12,434 bases of DNA from Casp-actino8 sp945862545 (GCA_945862545.1 CAMAYS010000058.1:1-12434), one strand, 5' to 3'; shown: positions 1 through 7,359, counted from the stretch's first letter. Program-made: numbers and translations. Notes: generated by a model from the sequence alone, not told the origin.

Positions 1-678
1 GCTGCGTTGTATCAACGTGAACGCACTGGTGCGGGCGAACGTATCGATGTTTCTATGGCGGGAACCATGCTCTATGTCAACGAACATATGCATGACGAGT
101 TATTTGACGGGCCCATTGACCCGAACTGGATTCGCTCATTTCAACCTGGCGATTATCCAATTATGCAGGTTGCCGATGGATCTCATGTAGTCATCAGCGC
201 CCATCCCGCCGAGCGCGGTACGTTTGAAATCATCGTGGCTGTGATGGATAAGCCACATTTACTCAATGACTCGCGCTTTGTTGATGTGCAAACTCGGATG
301 TCTAACTTTGAGGCTCTCCTTCATGAAATGCGCACCTGGGCATCTTCTCTCGCCACCGCTCAAGACTTTGAAGATCGATGTGATGAGTTCGGTTTAGCCG
401 TCGGCGTGATGCGCACCGCGCGCGAACTTGCCGAGAACGAATGGGCCCACGAGCGTGGAGCGATTACGACAGTGCCTGACCGTATCGGTGGAGACATACG
501 AGTTCCTAATGCACCTTGGCATTTCACTCATGGGAAGGTCGGCACTCATGGCGAGCCGCGCTATCGCGGGGAGGATAATCGTCAAGTATTGGGCGATATC
601 TTGTCTTTGAGCGATGAAGAGATGTTTTCTCTTGAAAACGACGGCGTGATCTCGAGTCGGATTCCTAAAACTTCTTAG
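1..678 (+). CDS. Family III CoA-transferase (CaiB/BaiF type), C-terminal part, 5' end outside window
   Basis: The reading frame is open from the first base to a TAG at 676-678, giving about 225 residues of a family usually near 390-400. The opening AALYQRERTGAGERIDVSM matches the conserved 'ALxxRxxTGxGQxVDVSM' segment of family III CoA-transferases, and the end (DNRQVLGDILSLSDEEMFSLENDGVI) matches their usual 'LxxLLGLSDEEIxxLxxxGVI' tail. These enzymes move CoA between carboxylic acids. Their catalytic aspartate normally lies some 20 residues before the visible segment, so it cannot be checked here. The TTG at 7 is internal, not a start. The substrate cannot be told from this half. The gene meets the YczE-like gene tail to tail with a 4-bp overlap (675-678). 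Confidence 0.9.
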   Translation, partial: AALYQRERTGAGERIDVSMAGTMLYVNEHMHDELFDGPIDPNWIRSFQPGDYPIMQVADGSHVVISAHPAERGTFEIIVAVMDKPHLLNDSRFVDVQTRMSNFEALLHEMRTWASSLATAQDFEDRCDEFGLAVGVMRTARELAENEWAHERGAITTVPDRIGGDIRVPNAPWHFTHGKVGTHGEPRYRGEDNRQVLGDILSLSDEEMFSLENDGVISSRIPKTS

Positions 679-679
679 G
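664..679. other. Small stem-loop across the convergent stop codons
   Basis: CCTAA (664-668) pairs with TTAGG (675-679) around a 6-nt loop, so the stem holds the TAG of the CoA-transferase and the TAA of the YczE-like gene. It is short and AT-rich with no T-run on either side. It may be a weak bidirectional terminator or chance. Confidence 0.25.
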
Positions 680-1325
680 CATCTAAAGCTGCTGGTGGAC
701 TTATCACTTCTGTCCCCATAAAGCGCACCATTGGTGGAAGAGTTCGAGCCAACACGGGTCCAGTCAGGAGCACAAAGAGAATAGTTCCAGCTCCGATTTC
801 GCCACCCAGCAAAATGCCACCAGTGACAATGACAACTTCAATACCCCAGCGCGCCACTTGCATGCTCAAACCTTTGTCGTGCAAGCCGAGCATTAACAAT
901 TCCATGGGACCAGTTCCTAATGTGGTGGCCACACCCACGGTGATCCCGAAATACAAAAGTGCCATGCCGCCCAACATCATCGGGATGCGCCATGCCAATT
1001 GCTCTGGTTCAGCGACAAGCGGCAAAACAATATTGACGACTTGACCTACCAGAACACCGCCGATCAAGGTTCCCCAACTTGGAAATCTCTTGACAGCAAT
1101 CGCTAACAATGTGAAGAAGGCCCCACTCAGCCAACCCATTGTTCCGACAGCGATACCAAGTTGCTTCGCTCCACCAGTTGTAAAGACGTCGGCTGGGGCA
1201 ACTCCGAGGTGAGCCTGAACCATCAGTGAAATCGCCGTTCCGACTGCTGCGATTGCAAATAAAAGAGCGCCTGCTCGAAACCAAAAGGACTTCAGCGCTG
1301 TCACGCTGGTGGGGTTCTCAAGCAC
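675..1325 (-). CDS. yczE: YczE/YitT-like integral membrane protein
   Basis: A 216-residue protein made almost wholly of hydrophobic helices (about 16-36, 60-78, 85-104, 113-133, 160-195). It carries the signature repeats of the YczE group: AHLGVAPADVFTTGGAKQLG (38-57) and GVATTLGTGPMELLMLGL (131-148), then GAGTILFVLLTGP (178-190). The length of about 210-220 is usual for the family. Its role is unproven: the B. subtilis name comes from a gene beside the surfactin operon, and many homologues are called membrane transporters without evidence. It starts at GTG (1325-1323), 27 bp after the DUF1295 stop, with AGGGTGG just upstream as a fair ribosome-binding site. It is the last gene of a three-gene minus-strand operon. 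The stop (TAA, 677-675) overlaps that of the convergent CoA-transferase. Confidence 0.8.
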   Translation of the reverse strand: MLENPTSVTALKSFWFRAGALLFAIAAVGTAISLMVQAHLGVAPADVFTTGGAKQLGIAVGTMGWLSGAFFTLLAIAVKRFPSWGTLIGGVLVGQVVNIVLPLVAEPEQLAWRIPMMLGGMALLYFGITVGVATTLGTGPMELLMLGLHDKGLSMQVARWGIEVVIVTGGILLGGEIGAGTILFVLLTGPVLARTLPPMVRFMGTEVISPPAALDA

Positions 1326-1352
1326 CCAACCACCCTAGATGTTTCAACTAGG

Positions 1353-2129
1353 TTAAACCCTTTTTGGGGGACGAGGGAAAAACGGACTCGTGCGGGCTAT
1401 GTAATTTTCGTAGCCCTCGCGACGCTTCTTTAATGACTTCTCCAAGAGAGTCACGCCACTGACACGGCGCAAGAAAAATGTCATCACCGCCGCTCCAATC
1501 AAGCCCCAAGCACCCGAACCAGTTTCCGCCGCGACAATGGCAATACCCCACCAGACACATGAGTCACCAAAATAATTTGGGTGTCGAGTGAATTTCCATA
1601 AACCCTGATCCATGACTTTGCCGGCATTGTCTGAGTTGGCTTTGAATCGCGCCAACTGAGCGTCACCGACCACTTCAAAGAACAATCCGATGAGATAGAC
1701 CAACACGCCGATGACGGCCAAAGGTCCGATTTTCGGTGTGGCATCAGATTGGCCAAGTTGAACTGGCAAAGAAACTATCCACATCAAAGTTCCCTGCAAA
1801 CCAAATACTGTCACCAAACTAATCAGCGGAAATCTTGGTCCCCAGTGTTTACGCATTGAGCGATAGCGGAAATCTTCACCATGTCCTGAGTTGCGCCATA
1901 GCAAATAGATTCCTAGGCGCAGACCCCACACCGATGTCATCACTGTGAGGAGCCATTGCCGAGCATTATCTCCATCGGCAACAGCACGCGAGATCCAGGC
2001 CACAAGAACGAAACCAAGTCCCCACACGATGTCAACAATGGAAGCATTTTTCTTGATCAAACTGATGACCCACGTGGACAACATCAGGACCACAATTCCA
2101 ATCGCAGCGGACGACATCACTTCACCCAT
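1353..2129 (-). CDS. DUF1295 membrane protein (steroid 5-alpha-reductase-like), copy A
   Basis: A 258-residue polytopic membrane protein that matches DUF1295. The recognisable blocks are SIVDIVWGLGF (30-40), VWGLRLGIYLLWRN (67-80), EDFRYR (85-90), FFEVVGDAQLARFK (150-163), GLWKFTRHPNYFGD (176-189) and the tail REGYENYIARTSPFFP (237-252). The RHPNY block is shared with the steroid 5-alpha reductase C-terminal fold and with isoprenylcysteine methyltransferases, where it lies in the cofactor-binding part, so a reduction or methyl transfer on a lipid is the likely kind of chemistry. The exact reaction is unknown. In other bacteria DUF1295 genes often sit beside cyclopropane or furan fatty-acid genes. 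The ATG at 2129 overlaps the acyltransferase stop by 8 bp and has AAGGA (2140-2136) 6 nt upstream, so the two are probably translationally coupled. It is a distant paralogue of the gene at 3187-4089. Confidence 0.88.
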   Translation of the reverse strand: MGEVMSSAAIGIVVLMLSTWVISLIKKNASIVDIVWGLGFVLVAWISRAVADGDNARQWLLTVMTSVWGLRLGIYLLWRNSGHGEDFRYRSMRKHWGPRFPLISLVTVFGLQGTLMWIVSLPVQLGQSDATPKIGPLAVIGVLVYLIGLFFEVVGDAQLARFKANSDNAGKVMDQGLWKFTRHPNYFGDSCVWWGIAIVAAETGSGAWGLIGAAVMTFFLRRVSGVTLLEKSLKKRREGYENYIARTSPFFPRPPKRV

Positions 2130-3105
2130 GGTGATTCCTTTCGTTTAATGCGACTTCAACTTCTTGATCCATACGCATCCACTCATTATCTAACCACTCA
2201 GTGAACGATTCGATGTTGTCGGACGCGATCTGCGAACGCGACACGCGCCGCATGACAAAACGGATGGGCGCCATCTTGGTTGATATTGCCCGAAGAATTC
2301 CACCAAACGTGTCAAGTCCTTCAAAACCAATGTGCCACACGAGGACCACGTCTGCCGTTGGATTGCCGCGCATCATGGCTGCGGCACCGGCAGGCCGTGG
2401 CGGCAAAAGATGTTGCATTGCATTAAGTCGTTGACCTCGCGATGGATCAATAGACGAAATTTTCTCCAACGCTCGGGTGCGTTTGGCGTCATTCGCCCGA
2501 GTGCCTTCAGGAAAGATAATGCCAACGGTCGAGGCATCCATATCGCTGACAAGTTTTTCAAGTGCATCAAGTTCGGGTTGCGCGTCATTGGCATTTCGAT
2601 CAAGAAAATGATTCGGCAACCGCTGCCCCACTACATCAAGACATGGATCCGCTAGAAGTTCTCGCTTCAGCACATAGCGCGGATTCATCTGCGCCAAAGT
2701 TGTCACTACATATGCCGAAACTAAAGAGTCAGCGAGACTGGCGTGGCGTGCAAACATCAGAACGGGACCAGGATTCAATGACTCAATGTTCACCGCCTCA
2801 ACACGTATGCCGCAGGTTTTCCCCAAAGCGCCCAGCAAGCGCGCTGCCCACCAGCGCTGCAACGCATAATGTCGTGACAGATTTTTACGTTGACCCGTGA
2901 GCCACAACAACAAGGCTCCCAATACTCCAGCAGTTTCTAGCCACGCCCAACACACTGCGAAGGACAGCAGGCGCATCAACGGCAGACGAAACTGGCGGCG
3001 ACAAAGATCGATGAGGATCACTAGCGGAAGCCACACGGGAATGAGGACCGTCAAAATAATGGCTCCCAGAATCAATCCGGGGATACTCACCAAACGCCTC
3101 TTCAT
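2122..3105 (-). CDS. PlsC-like lysophospholipid acyltransferase
   Basis: A 327-residue protein with two N-terminal membrane segments (about 9-33 and 44-70) and a PlsC-type acyltransferase domain. Motif I is HASLAD (121-126, the HX4D catalytic pair), and motif III is FPEGTR (198-203). RYVLKRELLADP, between them, resembles the substrate-positioning region. Such enzymes acylate lysophosphatidate or related lysolipids at the inner membrane; which lipid is used here is not clear. I chose the ATG at 3105: it is followed at once by KRR and the first helix. The frame runs on to a possible start at 3219, but those 38 extra residues look unlike a signal or membrane segment and would overlap the divergent gene. 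It is the first gene of the operon with DUF1295 copy A (8-bp overlap) and the YczE-like gene. No good ribosome-binding site precedes the ATG, but a TACCAT box lies exactly 6 nt upstream, which fits leaderless transcription. Confidence 0.87.
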   Translation of the reverse strand: MKRRLVSIPGLILGAIILTVLIPVWLPLVILIDLCRRQFRLPLMRLLSFAVCWAWLETAGVLGALLLWLTGQRKNLSRHYALQRWWAARLLGALGKTCGIRVEAVNIESLNPGPVLMFARHASLADSLVSAYVVTTLAQMNPRYVLKRELLADPCLDVVGQRLPNHFLDRNANDAQPELDALEKLVSDMDASTVGIIFPEGTRANDAKRTRALEKISSIDPSRGQRLNAMQHLLPPRPAGAAAMMRGNPTADVVLVWHIGFEGLDTFGGILRAISTKMAPIRFVMRRVSRSQIASDNIESFTEWLDNEWMRMDQEVEVALNERNHHG

Positions 3106-3186
3106 ACTGCAATGGTAGGTCCCTAGTGACAGCGAGACGAGACGAAGAACCCGTTCTGCGACTGAGTTGTGCGCCAAAATAGGATC
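3106..3186. promoter_or_regulatory. Divergent promoter region with leaderless-type -10 boxes
   Basis: This 81-bp gap separates the acyltransferase (-) from DUF1295 copy B (+). On the minus strand TACCAT (3117-3112) stands 6 nt before the acyltransferase ATG. On the plus strand CAAAAT (3175-3180) stands 6 nt before the ATG at 3187. This is the spacing expected when transcription starts on the start codon, which is common in actinobacteria. No convincing -35 box is seen on either strand, and CAAAAT matches TATAAT at only four of six places. Confidence 0.35.
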
Positions 3187-4089
3187 ATGACTTCCACTCA
3201 AAATTCTTGGACACGACAACGGTCATTCCTGCTGATCATCGCCCTCTATGCCGTGGCCTTGACGGGAATGCTGCTGATCGCCTCGGCCATCGGCACCGAC
3301 CATCCAGTCAAGGGTTTGATCATTGGATTCGCCGCTTCAGTGGCATTTCTCTATCTCGCTAGCCAAATAGTGCAAAATGGTTCAACCTTTGACGCTTGGT
3401 GGAGCGTCATTCCACCGGTATTTGCGATTTGGTTGTTCTTCGTGCTCGATGATGCGGACGCTTTCACCGACGGTGACCTACGGCGCTTGGCCGTCGCCGT
3501 CTGCGCCACACTCTGGGGCCTGCGCCTGACTGCCAACTGGGCCATCGGGTGGACCGGAATGGGGCACGAAGACTGGCGTTATCGGATGTTGTACGAAACC
3601 GCTCCGATACCACGATGGGCTGTCAGCCTCACATCTGTTCACCTATTTCCCCTGCTAGTGGTCACTTTAGGGTCGATTCCGATGGCCATTGTGGCTTCGC
3701 ATTCGGGTCGAAGTTTTGGCATTTTGGATATTCTTGCGGTGGTCGTGGCCCTGACTGGTGTCACCATCCAACAATTCGCCGACCTTGATCTGCGGCGTTT
3801 CAATCGCACGAAAAAGTCGGGCGATGTCCTCAATACTGGACTTTGGTCCCGTTCACGGCACCCCAACTATTTGGGCGAAATGATGTGGTGGTGGTCGTTA
3901 TGGCTCTTTACCTTGGCCGCCCACCCTGCTTCCTGGTGGGCTGGAGTCGGAGCGCTGGCAATGACTGTGATGTTCTTTGCCGCCAGCATCCCGTTGGCGG
4001 AAAAGCGCAGTGCTGAGCGCCGACCAGGCTGGGAGGCCTATCGGGCCGTGACACCCATGGTCTTGCCTCGTTTACGTAAAAACCCCTGA
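3187..4089 (+). CDS. DUF1295 membrane protein (steroid 5-alpha-reductase-like), copy B
   Basis: A 300-residue polytopic membrane protein of the same family as the gene at 1353-2129 but clearly diverged. The shared blocks are STFDAWWSV (66-74), LWGLRLTANW (109-118), EDWRYRM (128-134), QQFADLDLRRF (195-205), GLWSRSRHPNYLGEMMWWW (218-236) and the tail RPGWEAYRAVTPMVLP (279-294). It differs from copy A by a longer N-terminus with an extra helix pair (about 13-34 and 42-62) and a longer spacer between the first two blocks. The RHPNY region suggests a reductase or methyltransferase fold acting on a membrane lipid; the substrate is unknown. I chose the ATG at 3187 over a GTG at 3169 because nothing in the six extra residues looks conserved and CAAAAT fits a leaderless start at the ATG. 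It heads a plus-strand run with the GGDEF/EAL gene 41 bp downstream. Confidence 0.86.
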   Translation: MTSTQNSWTRQRSFLLIIALYAVALTGMLLIASAIGTDHPVKGLIIGFAASVAFLYLASQIVQNGSTFDAWWSVIPPVFAIWLFFVLDDADAFTDGDLRRLAVAVCATLWGLRLTANWAIGWTGMGHEDWRYRMLYETAPIPRWAVSLTSVHLFPLLVVTLGSIPMAIVASHSGRSFGILDILAVVVALTGVTIQQFADLDLRRFNRTKKSGDVLNTGLWSRSRHPNYLGEMMWWWSLWLFTLAAHPASWWAGVGALAMTVMFFAASIPLAEKRSAERRPGWEAYRAVTPMVLPRLRKNP

Positions 4090-4103
4090 ATAGAGGTCAA
4101 GGT

Positions 4104-4121
4104 TCGGTCTCCATTGACCGA
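4104..4121 (+). other. Intergenic stem-loop before the GGDEF/EAL gene
   Basis: TCGGTC (4104-4109) pairs perfectly with GACCGA (4116-4121) around a 6-nt loop, in the 41-bp gap between DUF1295 copy B and the GTG at 4131. No T-run follows. It ends 9 nt before the start codon and could mask ribosome access or attenuate transcription, but a 6-bp stem may also be chance. An alternative pairing, GGTCAA (4095-4100) with TTGACC (4114-4119), overlaps it and would exclude it. Confidence 0.3.
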
Positions 4122-4130
4122 TAAATCTGT

Positions 4131-5609
4131 GTGCTTGGTTCGGTCACACTCCTCTCGACTTTTTTGGTCATTGTGGCAACATGTCTCGCCATCACCATCG
4201 TTCGTCTGCGACATCAGCACGCCCGAACAAAGCAACTTGTCCTGAGTCTGCAAGATGAGCAAACACAACTCGCTGACGCCAATGCTCGACTCGCTGATCT
4301 AGCCATTCACGATTCACTCACTGAGTTACTCAATCGCGCAGGCATCGTGGCGCACCTTGATGCGGCGATTGCACGAAGTCGCGACTCACATCAGATTGCC
4401 GTTCTCTTCGTGGACATTGATCGATTTAAAAGTATCAATGACTCGCTTGGACACTCTGCCGGCGACCAGTTATTACAAGTCATGGGTCGACGCATTCGTT
4501 CAGTGCTTCCAAGTGGATGCACCGCTGGTCGCCTCGGCGGAGATGAATTTGTCATTGTCATTGAAAATGTTCCGAGTGTTGAGCGAGTTTCCGAGATTGC
4601 TCATCGCCTCACTCGGGACCTCAGTGAACCCTTAGAAGTGATGGGTCGCATGGTGCGTATTTCGGCAAGCATCGGCGTTGCGATCGGACCTGATGCGCAA
4701 GATACTGCGAGCGAACTTTTGGGCTTCGCCAATATCGCTTTGCATCGTGCAAAAGATGCGGGCCGCGATCGCGTTGAAATCTTTACACCGCAGATTCGTA
4801 GCGAAATGCAACAACGTTCAGTGGAAGAACATGCATTGCGCCGCGCCATTGATGCTGGAGATGTCGTACCATTTTTTCAACCCGAGTTTGATGCCACGAC
4901 AGGTCACATCATCGGTGCTGAAATTTTGGCACGCTGGCTGAAACGCGATGGAACAATTGCCAGCGCCGGAGCAATGCTGACAATGGCACAAGACGCCAGC
5001 ACCCTTGAACGAATGACAAGTGTGATCATGCAACAAGCTCGACCAGTGATTCGTCGTTTGGCCACTCTCGGTCTGCCAAGTGGTTTTCGCTTTCGCGTCA
5101 ATTTGCCGCATCGTTGTACGCCACGTGCTTGGCGCGATGGCCAAGTCGCAGGATATTTCACTGGGATTGATCCAACAATGTTGATGCTTGATGTATACGA
5201 AACTGCCGTGTTCGGCGACTTAGTCGGCGCTGCAGGAGTGCTCACAGAAATGCGTCAACTAGGAGCCAGAGTATGTCTGGAAGATGCAGGGCGCGGTGGT
5301 GGCTCAATGTCAATGTTGCGCTCTCTACCGTTAGACGAGATCCGAGTCGATCGTGTTCATGTTGACTCTTTAACCTCACAAGCCAACGATCGTGCAGTGA
5401 TTCGGGCGATGGTCGGTTTAGCGCGCGACTTAGGTCTGAGTATTTCGGCAGACGGCGTCGAAACGAGCGCTCAAGCGGAGGCCTTATTGGCGATTGGGTG
5501 CACAACTCACCAAGGTCACTTATATTCACGAGCCATCACAGCCGCCGCTCTTGAAGACTTAATCCTCAAGATGTCAGCAGAGCGCGCAATTGAAGGGCTG
5601 ATGGCCTAG
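4131..5609 (+). CDS. Membrane-anchored GGDEF/EAL protein (cyclic-di-GMP turnover) with altered EAL site
   Basis: 492 residues: one N-terminal membrane helix (about 6-24), a short charged helical linker, a GGDEF domain (about 56-220) and an EAL domain (about 230-485). The GGDEF half looks able to make cyclic-di-GMP: VDIDRFKSINDSLGHSAGD (94-112) and GGDEF (136-140) are intact. The usual inhibitory RxxD site just before GGDEF is absent (P and C stand at those places). The EAL half keeps several ligands (E264, N324, E357, D385, D407, E444, Q461). However, the signature is EIL (264-266), the DDFG motif reads EDAG (384-387), and the KxD lysine is R405, so phosphodiesterase activity is doubtful. There is no PAS, GAF or CHASE sensor. 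A TAA in frame at 4122-4124 bars any upstream start, so GTG 4131 is the first possible start; no ribosome-binding site is evident. The EamA gene follows after 2 bp. Confidence 0.9.
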   Translation: MLGSVTLLSTFLVIVATCLAITIVRLRHQHARTKQLVLSLQDEQTQLADANARLADLAIHDSLTELLNRAGIVAHLDAAIARSRDSHQIAVLFVDIDRFKSINDSLGHSAGDQLLQVMGRRIRSVLPSGCTAGRLGGDEFVIVIENVPSVERVSEIAHRLTRDLSEPLEVMGRMVRISASIGVAIGPDAQDTASELLGFANIALHRAKDAGRDRVEIFTPQIRSEMQQRSVEEHALRRAIDAGDVVPFFQPEFDATTGHIIGAEILARWLKRDGTIASAGAMLTMAQDASTLERMTSVIMQQARPVIRRLATLGLPSGFRFRVNLPHRCTPRAWRDGQVAGYFTGIDPTMLMLDVYETAVFGDLVGAAGVLTEMRQLGARVCLEDAGRGGGSMSMLRSLPLDEIRVDRVHVDSLTSQANDRAVIRAMVGLARDLGLSISADGVETSAQAEALLAIGCTTHQGHLYSRAITAAALEDLILKMSAERAIEGLMA

Positions 5610-5611
5610 CG

Positions 5612-6532
5612 TTGAAAGTCGTGTCGTCCAAAAAACTTGGTGTTATCTGGATGTTGCTGAGCGCTAGCGCTTATTCCATGTTCACTATTTTTGGCAAGAC
5701 AGTTCTTGAAGAACTGAGTGCCGTGGACGTTCTTCTGTGGAGATTTCTGATTGCGGTCCCCGCTGCGTGGATATTTGTCTTTATCCGTTTTCGCCGAGGT
5801 GGTCCGAGTCCTTTGAGTGTGGCTTTCAAGCCGCGTCTACTTGCCGGCTTAGTATTCGGACTTGTTTCTTGGTTGGGCTTTGCTGCCCTAGACCGCATGC
5901 CGGGTGCGCTGTACATCGTCATCATTTATACCTATCCCGCAATGGTTGCTGTGGGTTCAACATTCTTGGGTCGTGCCACGTCTCGCCATATTTGGATGGC
6001 AGTGGGAATCACTTTGGTGGGAATCGCTTGCACTGTGCCCGAGGTTTTTCAGGGTACTGATGGGGCCACTGTGGCAGGTCTGATTTTTACTCTCAGTAAT
6101 GCCGTGATGTACGCCGTTTATATGATCTTCAGCGAACGGTTAGTCACTGGGTCTGGTGGGGGCGATGGTTTTGTTTCGTCGGCATGGAGTCTGACGGGTT
6201 CACTCATTTTCGCATTAGTCGTCACAGCGTTTTCTGGAACACCGCAGTTTCCGACAACCTTGAATGGTGCTGGTTCAATGATTGGTCTAGCGCTCATCAG
6301 TACCGTTGTTGCCAGTATGACTTTCTTCTTGGGTCTGCGCCATCTCGGTCCCGCCTCGGCAGCGTTAGTGGCAACGAGCGAAGTGGTTTTGGGATTGATG
6401 TGGGTTGTGCTTTTTTTGGGTGACTCACTCAAAGTGATTCAAGTATTGGGTGCGATTTTAGTGATCATCGGAGTTGTCTGGTCCCAGCGCGTCATCCCTC
6501 AGACCAAGACACCCGAGCCCACTAAGGCCTGA
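5612..6532 (+). CDS. EamA/DMT-family permease
   Basis: 306 residues with about ten membrane helices in two EamA repeats (about 10-143 and 154-293), the usual size for drug/metabolite-superfamily carriers. Matching features include YTYPAMVAV (106-114) at the end of repeat one. The end of repeat two has LRHLGPASAALVATSEVVLG (242-261) followed by LGDSL (269-273), where most relatives have GE rather than GD. Members move small metabolites or amino acids across the inner membrane; the substrate cannot be predicted. The TTG at 5612 begins 2 bp after the GGDEF/EAL stop; a GTG at 5621 is an equal alternative, and neither has a clear ribosome-binding site at good spacing. The gene is probably co-transcribed with the GGDEF/EAL gene. 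Its last 34 bp overlap the convergent PKD-like gene. Confidence 0.88.
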   Translation: MKVVSSKKLGVIWMLLSASAYSMFTIFGKTVLEELSAVDVLLWRFLIAVPAAWIFVFIRFRRGGPSPLSVAFKPRLLAGLVFGLVSWLGFAALDRMPGALYIVIIYTYPAMVAVGSTFLGRATSRHIWMAVGITLVGIACTVPEVFQGTDGATVAGLIFTLSNAVMYAVYMIFSERLVTGSGGGDGFVSSAWSLTGSLIFALVVTAFSGTPQFPTTLNGAGSMIGLALISTVVASMTFFLGLRHLGPASAALVATSEVVLGLMWVVLFLGDSLKVIQVLGAILVIIGVVWSQRVIPQTKTPEPTKA

Positions 6533-7359
6533 AGTTCATCAACAGTGAATGCCATAAAGGTGCTCGTCGTATACGAAGGCAATGATCCCCCGCTAGCGGC
6601 GTTTGATGTCCAAGAAATTTTCCAGGTGACAGAAACAATTGCGACAAAAACTCCCTGATCGCGCTGAGCCGACGAATGTCGATACGTATACATGCATCCA
6701 GACACCGCTGTATCCCCAGCATTAACAGTCCACACACTTCCTGGGCCAGTGCATTGCGTTGAACCAAGAGTGGTCCCATTGACATCGGCGTCATCTTGGG
6801 TCACGAACGATAAGGACACGGGAGTCGCAGTTGTACGCGCCCATGCCGAGCCGAATACCGTAGGTATCCAAGCCATTGCGGTGACGCCATACCACCAGTC
6901 GGCATTGGCCCACAACCACATTCCAACATTGACGACACCACGGTTCGTTGCTGGCGCAGTTGTCACCGTGGGTTGTGGCAGTCGACCTTTCACAATCACT
7001 GCTGCATTTTGAGCTAGTTCGCTACCCGTCGCACGAGTGATCCAGATCAATACCATTCCACTTGTACTGTGGCGCTCATATAAGTCGTAGCGAACAGTCC
7101 CCACCAATTTCGTGATTCCTGTCGTGGCCCCAATTCGCGAATCATAAATAGTTGCAGGCTTCCATGTGTAACCCGATGAATCTGCCCCTGATCCTGTCGG
7201 TGGTGACGAAGTTTGCACGCCTGCCCAGATGGAACCGCTGTCAGTGCCTCCACTTCCAATAGCGCCATCAGTGGCTAAAGCTTGTCGCTGGGTATCAAAA
7301 CTTATAAGCAGCAACAATGAAGTGATGAGGAAGGTTGTACTCAGGCGGCGAACCGACAT
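6499..7359 (-). CDS. Secreted PKD-like protein of unknown function, actinobacterial type
   Basis: 286 residues with an N-terminal signal peptide (VRR, hydrophobic 8-20, likely cleavage near ALA 27-29). The mature part is rich in Ser, Thr, Gly and Trp. The layout fits a group of secreted actinobacterial proteins often mislabelled 'ATP/GTP-binding protein': a tryptophan-rich strand (WLWANADWW, 148-156), a Cys-TGPG turn (C203), a second segment Cys-MYTYRHSSA (C222-A231), then VTWKISWTS (244-252) and a final VDELQAL (273-279). C203 and C222 probably form a disulfide. No nucleotide-binding motif is present, so that label is not supported. The ATG at 7359 has a perfect GAGGAGG ribosome-binding site and lies inside the end of the lipoprotein gene (19-bp overlap, different frame). 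Its 3' end overlaps the EamA gene by 34 bp. Function is unknown; a cell-surface role is inferred. Confidence 0.75.
   Translation of the reverse strand: MSVRRLSTTFLITSLLLLISFDTQRQALATDGAIGSGGTDSGSIWAGVQTSSPPTGSGADSSGYTWKPATIYDSRIGATTGITKLVGTVRYDLYERHSTSGMVLIWITRATGSELAQNAAVIVKGRLPQPTVTTAPATNRGVVNVGMWLWANADWWYGVTAMAWIPTVFGSAWARTTATPVSLSFVTQDDADVNGTTLGSTQCTGPGSVWTVNAGDTAVSGCMYTYRHSSAQRDQGVFVAIVSVTWKISWTSNAASGGSLPSYTTSTFMAFTVDELQALVGSGVLV

Noticed and set aside
7..9. TTG as a start for the CoA-transferase
   Set aside because: The frame is open before it and the residues AA-LYQRERTG continue the conserved family segment, so the gene is cut by the window edge.
2201..2900. Several plus-strand open frames inside the acyltransferase region
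   Set aside because: They lie opposite a gene with clear catalytic motifs and show no domain, hydrophobic pattern or ribosome-binding site of their own.
3106..3219. A 38-residue longer N-terminus for the acyltransferase
   Set aside because: The extra residues are not membrane-like, would overlap the divergent gene start, and the ATG at 3105 gives the normal basic-then-hydrophobic opening.
4114..4119. TTGACC as a -35 box for the GGDEF/EAL gene
   Set aside because: A -10 box 17 bp on would fall inside the coding region and the bases there (GGTTCG) do not match.
6499..7359. 'ATP/GTP-binding protein' as the product name
   Set aside because: Similar proteins carry that label in databases, but no Walker or other nucleotide-binding motif is visible here.
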